Assembly: GCF_030012985.1 (NCBI RefSeq)
Contig: NZ_CP120233.1
Coordinates: 434,001-498,000, forward strand
Length of the DNA stretch: 64,000 nt
Direction of reading: 5' to 3'
Source: Microbulbifer sp. VAAF005
GTDB lineage: Bacteria; Pseudomonadota; Gammaproteobacteria; Pseudomonadales; Cellvibrionaceae
Position numbers and translations under genes: made by a program. Positions 54,976-62,629 of the stretch are shown in pieces. The notes beneath the pieces are model-generated. The model did not search any database and had not been told where the DNA came from. It was given only the letters and a program-made list of their open reading frames with translations. Each line of letters begins with the position of its first letter. Position 1 is the first letter of the stretch.

Positions 54976-55320
54976 CTAGCTCGTGAAAGATTCGGTAAGT
55001 ACAGCTTCCATTTGACGAATTGATTGAGTCCAACTGACTTTTGCCAGTTTTGCGTAGTCAATGTTGAGAAGCGTATGTGTCAGAGTAACGATGGTACCAA
55101 GCTCAGAGCCCCTGAATGCAACTTCAACCAAAGATGCATTTTCTTGCGACTCGGTGCTGTTTGGCAGATTAAGATTGCAATGCTCGTGGACTTCAAAAAC
55201 TAATCGCTTCGGCCTGTCAACGCTGCGATACACACCAGACATAACGCAGGAACTGCCGTTTGGAGCAGTCATCTCAAAAGCATTGTATCCGTTTTCGCAA
55301 CATTGTTTCTCTATTTGAAC
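54976..55320 (-). pseudogene. SRPBCC/AHSA1-type protein, 5'-truncated
   Basis: The readable part (NAFEMTAPNGSSCVMSGVYR, VDRPKRLVFEVHEH and GTIVTLTHTLLN) matches the C-terminal two thirds of the AHSA1/START-like fold. An in-frame stop lies upstream at about 55325 and no N-terminal strand-helix is present, so about 40 residues are missing. ATG 55272 could start a 98-residue product, but it is probably a remnant. Confidence 0.65.
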
Positions 55321-55396
55321 TAATTATTGAGTCAATGTGATGTACTAGGGTAGATCGCAAGTTTTGGACATTAACCCAACGCTTCAGGAGCTTGAA

Positions 55397-56293
55397 ATGA
55401 AAGCAAAACTTATTTTACCAATGATTCTATTAAACATGCTTGGCGGAGTAGGGTCCGGCATCATGATCTATATGTCTGGCGGCGATCCGGTTTGGGTCGG
55501 CGCACTTTTAACGACCTTGCCTTTACCATTTTTCTTGATGGTTCTGACAAATGTGTTCAGCATTTCAAGAACATCAGAAAGGCTGCCAGTTATTCAAGCT
55601 GTTAACTTTTTAGGAGTTGCACTGGTTGCTTATTCAACTTATTCGAACCAGGCTCCAATGTCCTTGTCTCAGTACGTTCCTATTGCAGCTGCTGCCCTGG
55701 GCTTCGTATCCCTTCATTGGTATGTCTGGTCATTCTCCGTTTACAACCGCAGAAAGAGCAAGGCCATATCAAAAGGCCAAAAACTGCCTGAAATGAATTT
55801 TAATCGATTAGATAAATCAGGTGTGTCTTCCACTTCTTTTGACGAATCTAAAACACTATTAGTGTTCTTTAGAGCCAACTGGTGCCCATTTTGTATGAAC
55901 CAGTTAAAAGAAGTGAAGAAGTATGCTGAGACACTTAAGCAATATGATGTGAAGGTAAAGTTTATCTCTAACCAAGGCTACGATAACTCAAGGAAGTTAG
56001 GCGACAAGCTTGGCCTACCTGGTCATTTTGAAATTCTTCAAGATGACAACTTAATGGGTGCTAAAGCTCTAGGCATTGAAGATATTGGCGGTTCCCCTGC
56101 AGGAATGCCTGGGTACCCTAAGGATACCGTTATGGCCACAGTGATAGCACTGGATGAAGATGGTACGGTTATATTCGGTGATGAGACCGACAATTATCGG
56201 AGACGCCCAGACCCGACAACGTTTCTGCATGTTTTTGAAGGCTCAAAGCCGCAGACTTTAGATGCTAACCCAACACTCAAAGGTACCGCCTAG
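55397..56293 (+). CDS. Membrane-anchored thioredoxin-fold (AhpC/TSA-like) protein
   Basis: 298 residues from ATG 55397 with AGGAG upstream. Four N-terminal helices (KLILPMILLNMLGGVGSGI, VGALLTTLPLPFFLMVLTNVF and two more) precede a redoxin domain with the CxxC motif LLVFFRANWCPFCMNQLKEV (about residues 160-179). The last part (GSPAGMPGYPKDTVMATVIAL) is like peroxiredoxin-like family members. A disulfide-reducing or peroxide-reducing role in the inner membrane is likely. Confidence 0.75.
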   Translation: MKAKLILPMILLNMLGGVGSGIMIYMSGGDPVWVGALLTTLPLPFFLMVLTNVFSISRTSERLPVIQAVNFLGVALVAYSTYSNQAPMSLSQYVPIAAAALGFVSLHWYVWSFSVYNRRKSKAISKGQKLPEMNFNRLDKSGVSSTSFDESKTLLVFFRANWCPFCMNQLKEVKKYAETLKQYDVKVKFISNQGYDNSRKLGDKLGLPGHFEILQDDNLMGAKALGIEDIGGSPAGMPGYPKDTVMATVIALDEDGTVIFGDETDNYRRRPDPTTFLHVFEGSKPQTLDANPTLKGTA

Positions 56294-56517
56294 TGAGGTA
56301 AAATATCAATCTCTCATAGAGCTTATCGATAGGCCCATGAAGAGTGAAAGATAACTGTCTAGCTAGCAATATTGTCGCAGGCCTGAACCTGGATTAAGTA
56401 AATGCCTTAGAACAACCAATATGGATTATATAAAGCCTGAAGATTCTATCGATGCCTAAGCAAATACAGGTCTACCTTATATCAGTTGACATATAAAAGA
56501 CTATCACATATTTACAT

Positions 56518-56546
56518 ACCCCTTTCTATGATAGACAGGGGTTTTT
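56518..56546 (+). terminator. Rho-independent terminator
   Basis: ACCCC and inner TCTA pair with TAGA and GGGGT, followed by a T5 run. It lies 225 bases after the redoxin gene and just before the hydrolase promoter region. Confidence 0.7.
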
Positions 56547-56595
56547 CCTTGTTGAGATTAGAGTATTCTATAAGTAATTGAAATTGGAGAACGTC

Positions 56596-57345
56596 ATGGA
56601 GTTTAACTTCCCAAATCGTGATGGCGTAGAATTAAAGGGCAAGTTAGAGGAATCTGTTGGAACCCCAAAGGCTTATGCAATTTTTGCACATTGTTTTACC
56701 TGCTCAAAAGATATTATTGCAGCAAGCAATATTTGTAAGTCATTAACCAGTAAAGGGATATCAGTATTAAGGTTTGACTTCACTGGATTGGGTAATAGTG
56801 ATGGAGATTTTTCCAATACTAATTTTTCATCCAATGTTGAAGATTTACTTAGTGCTTACAATGAAATCGAAAACCGCTTCGAGGCACCAAAATTGTTAAT
56901 TGGGCATAGTTTTGGAGGTGCTGCCGTTTTGAAAGCCGCTGGTATGATAAAGACAGCTAAAGCTGTTGTTACTATAGCTGCTCCAAGTGATGTTAAACAC
57001 ATCCAGCATATGTTTAAAGAGGAACTCGATAGCATCAATAAAACAGGTCAGGCAAGAGTGGTTCTGGCTGGCCGAGAGTTTACGCTAAAGAAGCAATTCA
57101 TTGATGATATAAATGAAGCAGACGTCTTGGTTAACCTTAAGGAATTAAGGAAAGCGCTGCTAGTAATGCATTCACCACTAGACAGCACTGTTTCAATTGA
57201 GCATGCGGCGAAAATATTCGCTGCTGCGAACCATCCTAAGAGTTTTATTTCTTTAGACAAAGCCGATCATTTGCTTATGAAAAAATCAGATGCTGAATAT
57301 GTCGGTAATGTTATTGGAGCCTGGGTTCAAAGATACATTAATTAA
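56596..57345 (+). CDS. Alpha/beta hydrolase
   Basis: 249 residues from ATG 56596 (TTGGAGA upstream). Nucleophile elbow [15 protein letters not shown] (Ser in GHSFGG, about residue 105), oxyanion region [23 protein letters not shown], acidic [16 protein letters not shown] and catalytic His in DKADHLLM. The [10 protein letters not shown] type often occurs fused to or beside OsmC peroxidases; no OsmC gene is present here. Confidence 0.85.
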   Translation: MEFNFPNRDGVELKGKLEESVGTPKAYAIFAHCFTCSKDIIAASNICKSLTSKGISVLRFDFTGLGNSDGDFSNTNFSSNVEDLLSAYNEIENRFEAPKLLIGHSFGGAAVLKAAGMIKTAKAVVTIAAPSDVKHIQHMFKEELDSINKTGQARVVLAGREFTLKKQFIDDINEADVLVNLKELRKALLVMHSPLDSTVSIEHAAKIFAAANHPKSFISLDKADHLLMKKSDAEYVGNVIGAWVQRYIN

Positions 57346-57492
57346 TATCGGATGTTACAGAGAGTAATATCGAACTTTGAAGCCTTGCAACAGTAAAGAA
57401 CCGTCAACTATCGAGAGCTGGGCTGTAAAGAACAATAGAAACAGCACTAGTTGGAATTTAGGTTGCTCCTAGTCCACCTAGTAATCCGGGGC

Positions 57493-58410
57493 TTAACTCA
57501 GTTCCTTTTTTAGAAACTCGATAAAGACTCTGGTCTTTGCCGGCATCGCTCTACCACTGGGAATCAGTGCACTAACCGGTGGACCGGGTACTACTTTCTC
57601 AGGAAACAACTCAATAACTTCGCCAGTCTGAATAGAAGAACCGAGAGCAGTATCATATACCTGAGCAATACCCATACCAGCGACTACTGCATCTATCAGT
57701 GTTCGTCCATCTCTAAAAATTGCCAGCGGGGAAGGGGAGAATTCAGTAATTGAGTCATCATTTTCTCGAAATGACCAGGCTCTTACTTTTCCTGTAGGCG
57801 CTCTGAAAACAAGAGCATCATGCTCTCTCAGCTCCTCCAAATTCTTAGGTTTACCTTTCTGGGAAAGGTATTCAGGCGAAGCACACAAAATACGTCTAGA
57901 TCCGCATAATGTTTTTGCGATAAAAGAACTATCCTCTAGTTCGCCAATTCTAACAACGACATCCCATTCACCTTTAATAGCGTCCTCCAGGCTATCTGAA
58001 AGAGAGACCTCGACCGTAACCTTGGGATGCAACTGGGTGAACCCCTTTAAAGCACTGACAATATTTCGGCCTATGCCTATTGGCAAATTGATACGCAATC
58101 GTCCGGCAGGCTCATCCTTCCTGGCATGCAGCAAAAGCCTGGCCTCATTGATTGTTTCTAACGCATGTTTTGCGGCATCTAGAAATATTTTACCTTCTTC
58201 TGTCAGCCTGATACTTCGTGTGGTTCTGTTGAATAGCTTAAGACCCAATTCCTCCTCAAGCTTCTTCACTGCCTTACCAGCGCCTGATTTGGTTGAGTTC
58301 AATGATGCCGCCGCTTTTGTAAAGCTTCCATGTTCGGCAACGGCAATAAATACAACTATTTCGTTCAAATGGGCTTGTTGAAACACAGATTGTGTCCTTA
58401 ATGGATACAA
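57493..58410 (-). CDS. LysR-family transcriptional regulator
   Basis: 305 residues. HTH: FIAVAEHGSFTKAAASLN-STKSGAGKAVKKLEEELG. Effector domain with INLPIGIGRNIVSALKGF and AGMGIAQVYDTA. Divergent from the peroxiredoxin-like gene at 58579 with a 168-base gap, so it probably regulates that gene and the AhpD-like gene behind it. Confidence 0.9.
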   Translation of the reverse strand: MYPLRTQSVFQQAHLNEIVVFIAVAEHGSFTKAAASLNSTKSGAGKAVKKLEEELGLKLFNRTTRSIRLTEEGKIFLDAAKHALETINEARLLLHARKDEPAGRLRINLPIGIGRNIVSALKGFTQLHPKVTVEVSLSDSLEDAIKGEWDVVVRIGELEDSSFIAKTLCGSRRILCASPEYLSQKGKPKNLEELREHDALVFRAPTGKVRAWSFRENDDSITEFSPSPLAIFRDGRTLIDAVVAGMGIAQVYDTALGSSIQTGEVIELFPEKVVPGPPVSALIPSGRAMPAKTRVFIEFLKKELS

Positions 58411-58578
58411 TGAGTATCAAAATAGCATGTTTATAGCGCAAATCAAAGTAACTAATCTTCCCAATAGTGGTTTGGCGTAAGTACCTGCATAGAGACCAGT
58501 TGGAGAATTAGCCAGGTCGCATCGAAGGCTTACCCAAAGCTCGCGCTTCCAAACTTTAAACCATTAGAGGAATAGGTT

Positions 58579-59241
58579 ATGTCTCTTCAAGACAAACTAG
58601 ATGCTTTCAAAGAAGTATTTAAGCAACAGGCCCCAGAAGGAGCATTTGAAGCCTTTGCCAGATCATCCAAGGAGTTGGCTGCTAGTGGCCAAGTTGAACG
58701 TTCGATTAAAGTAGGGGAGAAAGTCCCATACTTTACATTGCCAGATTCAGAAGGTAACGACCTTGTCCTGGAAGAACTCCTAGCCAAAGGGCCCGTTATT
58801 CTAACGTTCTATCGAGGCGTGTGGTGCCCTTACTGCAATATTGAGCTGCAAGCGTTAGAAGAAGTTGCTGCAGAGATCAAAGCGCGTGGCGCAACCCTGG
58901 TTGCTATTTCCATGCAAGGGCCCGCTGAAAGCCGCAAATCTCAGAGGGATAACAAGCTAAGCTTCCCAATTCTGACTGATCAAAGTGGAAAGCTTGCTGA
59001 AGAGTTTGGTATCCGCTGGACATTACAACCTTATGTAATTGAGTTCCACAAGATGTTCAAAGTCGAACTCCCGACCATCCATCGTGACGGCGCGTGGAAC
59101 TTACCTATGCCTGCAAGATATGTCATAGATACCGATGGAACAATCGCATATGCGGAGGTGAATCCTGACTATACACGTCGCCCCGAACCCAGCGACTTAT
59201 TTCCCGTACTTGAAAAGCTGAGTCAGTCTACAACTGCATAG
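58579..59241 (+). CDS. Peroxiredoxin-like (AhpC/TSA) protein
   Basis: 220 residues with GAGGAATAGG upstream. Redoxin core ILTFYRGVWCPYCNIELQAL (CxxC, about residues 80-83), then ISMQGPAESRKSQRD and a C-terminal PARYVIDTDGTIAYAEV. This WCPYC subgroup of the AhpC/TSA family probably reduces hydroperoxides or disulfides. Forms a likely operon with the AhpD-like gene downstream. Confidence 0.88.
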   Translation: MSLQDKLDAFKEVFKQQAPEGAFEAFARSSKELAASGQVERSIKVGEKVPYFTLPDSEGNDLVLEELLAKGPVILTFYRGVWCPYCNIELQALEEVAAEIKARGATLVAISMQGPAESRKSQRDNKLSFPILTDQSGKLAEEFGIRWTLQPYVIEFHKMFKVELPTIHRDGAWNLPMPARYVIDTDGTIAYAEVNPDYTRRPEPSDLFPVLEKLSQSTTA

Positions 59242-59254
59242 TATGTAAACACCT

Positions 59255-59290
59255 CCACCTCTTTAGCGCTGACTAGCGCCAAAGAGGTGG
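59255..59290. terminator. Strong 16-bp hairpin between the two redox genes
   Basis: CCACCTCTTTAGCGCT pairs with AGCGCCAAAGAGGTGG with one mismatch around GACT. No T-run. May attenuate or stabilise the mRNA between the two cistrons. Confidence 0.55.
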
Positions 59291-59349
59291 AAGCACTCGA
59301 TGTAAATCGATATCGAGCACCGTAAAACCCAACTTATATGGTAAGACTC

Positions 59350-59916
59350 ATGGTCAATTTTACACGTTACACAATTGAAACAGCACCAGAAGCCTCTAAG
59401 CCCACTCTAGAAGCCGCTAAAAAGAAAATGGGATTTGTACCCAATCTAATGGCAACCATGGCCGAATCACCTGTAATGGTAGAGAGCTACCTAACACTTA
59501 TGGGATTATTTGATAAATCTCGCTTGAGCGAAACGGAGCGAGAGATAATCCTGATGACAAACAGCCGCCTAAACGGTTGCACCTACTGCATGGCTGCGCA
59601 TACCGCCGTTTGCAAAATGGCCGGTGTAGATGAAAATGTCATCAAGGCGCTGCGTAGCGGTAAAACACTCGATGACCCTAAACTCGAAGCGCTCCGAGCA
59701 TTCAGTGTCATTATCAATGAGAAACGTGGATGGGCCACAGAAGAGGAGGTTGAGGCATTTCTTGCAGCAGGTTATACGAAAGAGACGGTTCTAGAGGTGA
59801 TAGTTGGAACCAGTCTAAAAGTACTCTCGAATTACTCTACCCACAATCTGAATGTCAGTCTCGATGATGCGTTTTTGCCCATGGCTTGGAGTAAGGATAT
59901 GGATTCGAATGGTTGA
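59350..59916 (+). CDS. Carboxymuconolactone decarboxylase/AhpD-like protein
   Basis: 188 residues from ATG 59350 (ATG 59338 also in frame). The AhpD-like redox motif is LNGCTYCMAAHTAVCKMAG (CxxC plus downstream His, about residues 75-84), and the N-terminus shows KKKMGFVPNLMATMAESP. CMD-family alkylhydroperoxidases reduce peroxides in partnership with AhpC-type proteins, which fits the adjacent gene. Confidence 0.88.
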   Translation: MVNFTRYTIETAPEASKPTLEAAKKKMGFVPNLMATMAESPVMVESYLTLMGLFDKSRLSETEREIILMTNSRLNGCTYCMAAHTAVCKMAGVDENVIKALRSGKTLDDPKLEALRAFSVIINEKRGWATEEEVEAFLAAGYTKETVLEVIVGTSLKVLSNYSTHNLNVSLDDAFLPMAWSKDMDSNG

Positions 59917-60040
59917 GCGTAAAAGCAAATAAACAACATGTATCCGATTCATGCGTCTAATAAAGACTGGGCCTTGGGAAGAGGGCGCCTGTCCAGATCA
60001 TAAAAGTGACGATAAGAACCCCACTGATTCACCAAAGTAA

Positions 60041-60067
60041 TGAGGCCCATATAGCCACTATGGGCCT
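60041..60067 (-). terminator. Perfect 10-bp hairpin downstream of the enoyl-CoA hydratase gene
   Basis: GAGGCCCATA (60041-60050) pairs with TATGGGCCTC (60058-60067). It lies 87 bases beyond the minus-strand stop. The following ATTACTTT is only moderately T-rich. Confidence 0.5.
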
Positions 60068-60153
60068 CTACTATATTGTCCGAGATATTCGTGGTATCTA
60101 AGCCCCTAAACAATACATCCTCTTGAATACAGCCTTCTTTTGGCTTATCACAA

Positions 60154-61047
60154 TTACTCCATTTCGCTACGAACAATGCCGGGTGTTTTGGCTTGTCCCC
60201 GTACTCGGTCAGGATGATCGCGCTCGTTAAAGCGCCTCAAGCCTTCGGATAGCTCTGCTCTGGATTCAGAGTCGCTGAATAATCGGTTGAAGCACTCAGC
60301 CTCAATTCGTAGACCTTCATCAAGATCCTTTCCATAACCACGAATGGCGGCTTCTTTATCAGAGTGAATCGCTGGCTGGGGAAGGGTAGAGATATACTGT
60401 GCTAACTCTACGGCACGATCTAATGCGGCTCCCTTTGGCACCACTTCGTTGGCCAATCCAATGCGATAAGCTTCTTCAGCATTAATAACTTTTCCCGTGA
60501 TGATTAACTCCAGCGCTCGCCCCATACCAACAATACGCGGCAAACGCTGAGTACCACCATCGGCTAAGCCGATATTCCAACGACGACAAGTCATTCCAAA
60601 GGATGCGTGTTCTTCTACAATCCGCATATCGGCAAAACATGCCCACTCAAAGCCACCCGCATAAGCGATTCCGTTCACAGCCGCAATGATAGGCTTATAA
60701 ATATCGGTCCAGCGGGATGGACCTATAATGCCTGGAGCTTCACCTCGATTATGTCGGGCAATATCAGCAGGTTCTACAGGACATAAAACAGCCACGTCAG
60801 GATCGGGGTGGTTGGTAGGTTCGGTTGCAGCAAGATTGCTTTTCAAATCACCCCCTGCACAAAATGCAGAATCGCCTGCGCCGGTGATTACCGCAACTTT
60901 AGCTCCGTCATCGGTACGAAAGCGATCGAATGCATCCACCAGCTCGCGGTGAGCGCGAGTACCAATGCAATTCTTAACCTCTGGACGGTTAAAGGTAATG
61001 ATGGTTACTGGACCACCTTTTTCGTATTTAATGTGATGATATTCCAT
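60154..61047 (-). CDS. Enoyl-CoA hydratase/isomerase (crotonase) family
   Basis: 297 residues. FNRPEVKNCIGTRAHRELVD, the oxyanion-hole motifs SAFCAGGDLKSN and AAVNGIAYAGGFEWACFADM, and RIVGMGRALELIITGKVINAEEAYRIGLANEV. Long insertion after GGDLKSN. Acts on an acyl-CoA; the specific reaction (hydratase, isomerase or hydrolase) cannot be told. The second catalytic Glu position near DGGTQRLPR is Gly-Gly, unlike typical hydratases. Confidence 0.85.
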   Translation of the reverse strand: MEYHHIKYEKGGPVTIITFNRPEVKNCIGTRAHRELVDAFDRFRTDDGAKVAVITGAGDSAFCAGGDLKSNLAATEPTNHPDPDVAVLCPVEPADIARHNRGEAPGIIGPSRWTDIYKPIIAAVNGIAYAGGFEWACFADMRIVEEHASFGMTCRRWNIGLADGGTQRLPRIVGMGRALELIITGKVINAEEAYRIGLANEVVPKGAALDRAVELAQYISTLPQPAIHSDKEAAIRGYGKDLDEGLRIEAECFNRLFSDSESRAELSEGLRRFNERDHPDRVRGQAKTPGIVRSEME

Positions 61048-61167
61048 GTCATAAGACCTTTATCATTTGGCGTCGAAGTAATATTTAAAATCCACCCTGA
61101 TACATCAAATGAGAATTTAATCCCGGTGCCGATTAATATTTTATCAACATATACCGCAATAAATTAG

Positions 61168-61562
61168 TACAAATGAACCCTTTACAGTTAATAAAACTTT
61201 ATCTGCTAACACAATGAAACCCTGAGTATTTCCTCCTGCAATGATTAGATTCAGCACCTGTATCAAACTTGGAGACCTTACAAATTTCTGAGGAATGGGA
61301 ATTATTGCGCCGCCAATAGGGTTGTCAACCTAGATACGTGGCGAGCTAGTATATAAAATCCAGCCAGATATCAATACAAAGCCTGATGAAGCATTAAGTG
61401 TTGCGCTAAAGTACCTAGATGACAATCGGCTGTAACCCCGTGTCAGATAATTTATAACGAAAAGGGTGGGCACAACCCACCCAAACACATGTGACTCAAC
61501 GGCAAAGTGGCTCATTCAAATTTAAGTGTGCATTGGAAAGGGCAATTAATTGAGGATAATAA
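61168..61562. other. Gene-free A/T-rich stretch
   Basis: 395 bases. A short minus-strand frame (61330-61515) has no start context or family resemblance and I do not support it. GGGTGGGCACAACCCACCC near 61464-61482 forms a small hairpin. Nothing else seen. Confidence 0.45.
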
Positions 61563-61991
61563 ATGGGTCCTGTTATTAGATTTCCTGTGGTGTGCTTTTT
61601 AAATGGAAAAATTACAGTGCACACAAAGAGTAGCTTCAAAGCATTAGGGGCTCGTTTTTTGGACGAGCAGACATTTGTCACTCTGGAGAATCGGCGATCA
61701 AAAGCAAAAGATGGTTGGATACTTGACTCTAGCGGGAAGTTTGTACCTTTATCTCATAGCGGCAATTTGCGAGAATGGGCTCGTCCTATTTCCTTCCTCT
61801 GGAATGCAGTGTTGACTAAGTACCAAGCTAATATCGAGGGGGCTGTGAAGGTAGGCTTTGTACTGAAAGACTTAGATTCGATGTCCAAATCCTCGCCGGG
61901 AAAGCTTGGGATGGATTTCAAAAGATTTCTAAGTAAGTATGAGTCTGACCAGTATATTACTAGTGATATACTGAAAGAGTGGCCCTTTTAG
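61563..61991 (+). CDS. Hypothetical protein
   Basis: 142 residues with GAGGATAA upstream of the ATG. Soluble, basic at the N-terminus (VHTKSSFKALGARF), with LENRRSKAKDGWILDSSGKFV and an acidic/aromatic end. No signal peptide or helix bundle. Not recognised. A/T-rich setting next to a defence-type gene suggests accessory DNA. Confidence 0.6.
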   Translation: MGPVIRFPVVCFLNGKITVHTKSSFKALGARFLDEQTFVTLENRRSKAKDGWILDSSGKFVPLSHSGNLREWARPISFLWNAVLTKYQANIEGAVKVGFVLKDLDSMSKSSPGKLGMDFKRFLSKYESDQYITSDILKEWPF

Positions 61992-62629
61992 TTTGATATT
62001 TCCTTGCAAGTCTCACACGCCAGATATACTCTGTTAATATATTTTTCCCTCTCCAAAGAAGCTCCCTCTAAAGTCGGCAATATCGAAATTGTTCAAATCA
62101 AGACCAGACATGTTGAGTAGAAATATTTAGAAGAATTTTCTTAATTGTGTTGAATCCCAAATACGATTAAATATAGCGGCTTATTACCTCTAACAACTTG
62201 GAGATGCACCGATTGACGACCGGTTTTTAACCGCTACTTTCTGATCTCCATCAATTGTGTTAGGTAAAATAGAGGCGCATAATGGCGCTTGGACTCCACC
62301 ACGGACCAAGGCGAAATGATATACAAATGGTTCTACGATAGCGCGTTTTACGCACCCCATCCCCAGCGACTCTTTTACTCGTCGGCACTCGTTTGCCATT
62401 CTTCTGCTAGTGCACGGGGAACCACTGAAGTACGTGAGTTAGCTATTAGGGCACAAGTAGGTGGACAGCACCGAGATTTACACCAATGTGCTCACCATCG
62501 ATGGAGCACATTTTTTAGGCAGGGTGGATTTTCATTAATTATCGAGTGGCATTAGTACATTAGATTACGTTATATACGTGCCATTGCTACCGTAATATTT
62601 TCAATTGTTTGTCTAAGTTAGATTAAGCT
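61992..62629. other. Accessory intergenic region upstream of the STAND gene
   Basis: 638 bases without a convincing gene. A frame at 62289-62555 lacks a ribosome-binding site and any family pattern. It ends with the terminator at 62485-62516 and then about 110 A/T-rich bases that must carry the promoter of the next gene. Confidence 0.45.
62485..62516 (+). terminator. Rho-independent terminator before the STAND gene
   Basis: AATGTGCTC (62485-62493) pairs perfectly with GAGCACATT (62504-62512), and the run of six T continues to 62516. It ends some upstream transcript on the plus strand, although no upstream gene is evident within 490 bases. Confidence 0.7.

Noticed and set aside
59949..60176. 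75-residue minus-strand frame after the enoyl-CoA hydratase gene
   Set aside because: It overlaps the hydratase end, contains the perfect hairpin at 60041-60067, lacks a ribosome-binding site and shows no family pattern. Probably chance.
61330..61515. 61-residue minus-strand hydrophobic frame
   Set aside because: Possible small membrane protein, but no start context or conservation pattern can be seen; not supported.
62289..62555. 88-residue plus-strand frame before the STAND gene
   Set aside because: No ribosome-binding site, low-complexity-like composition, and the rho-independent terminator lies inside it.
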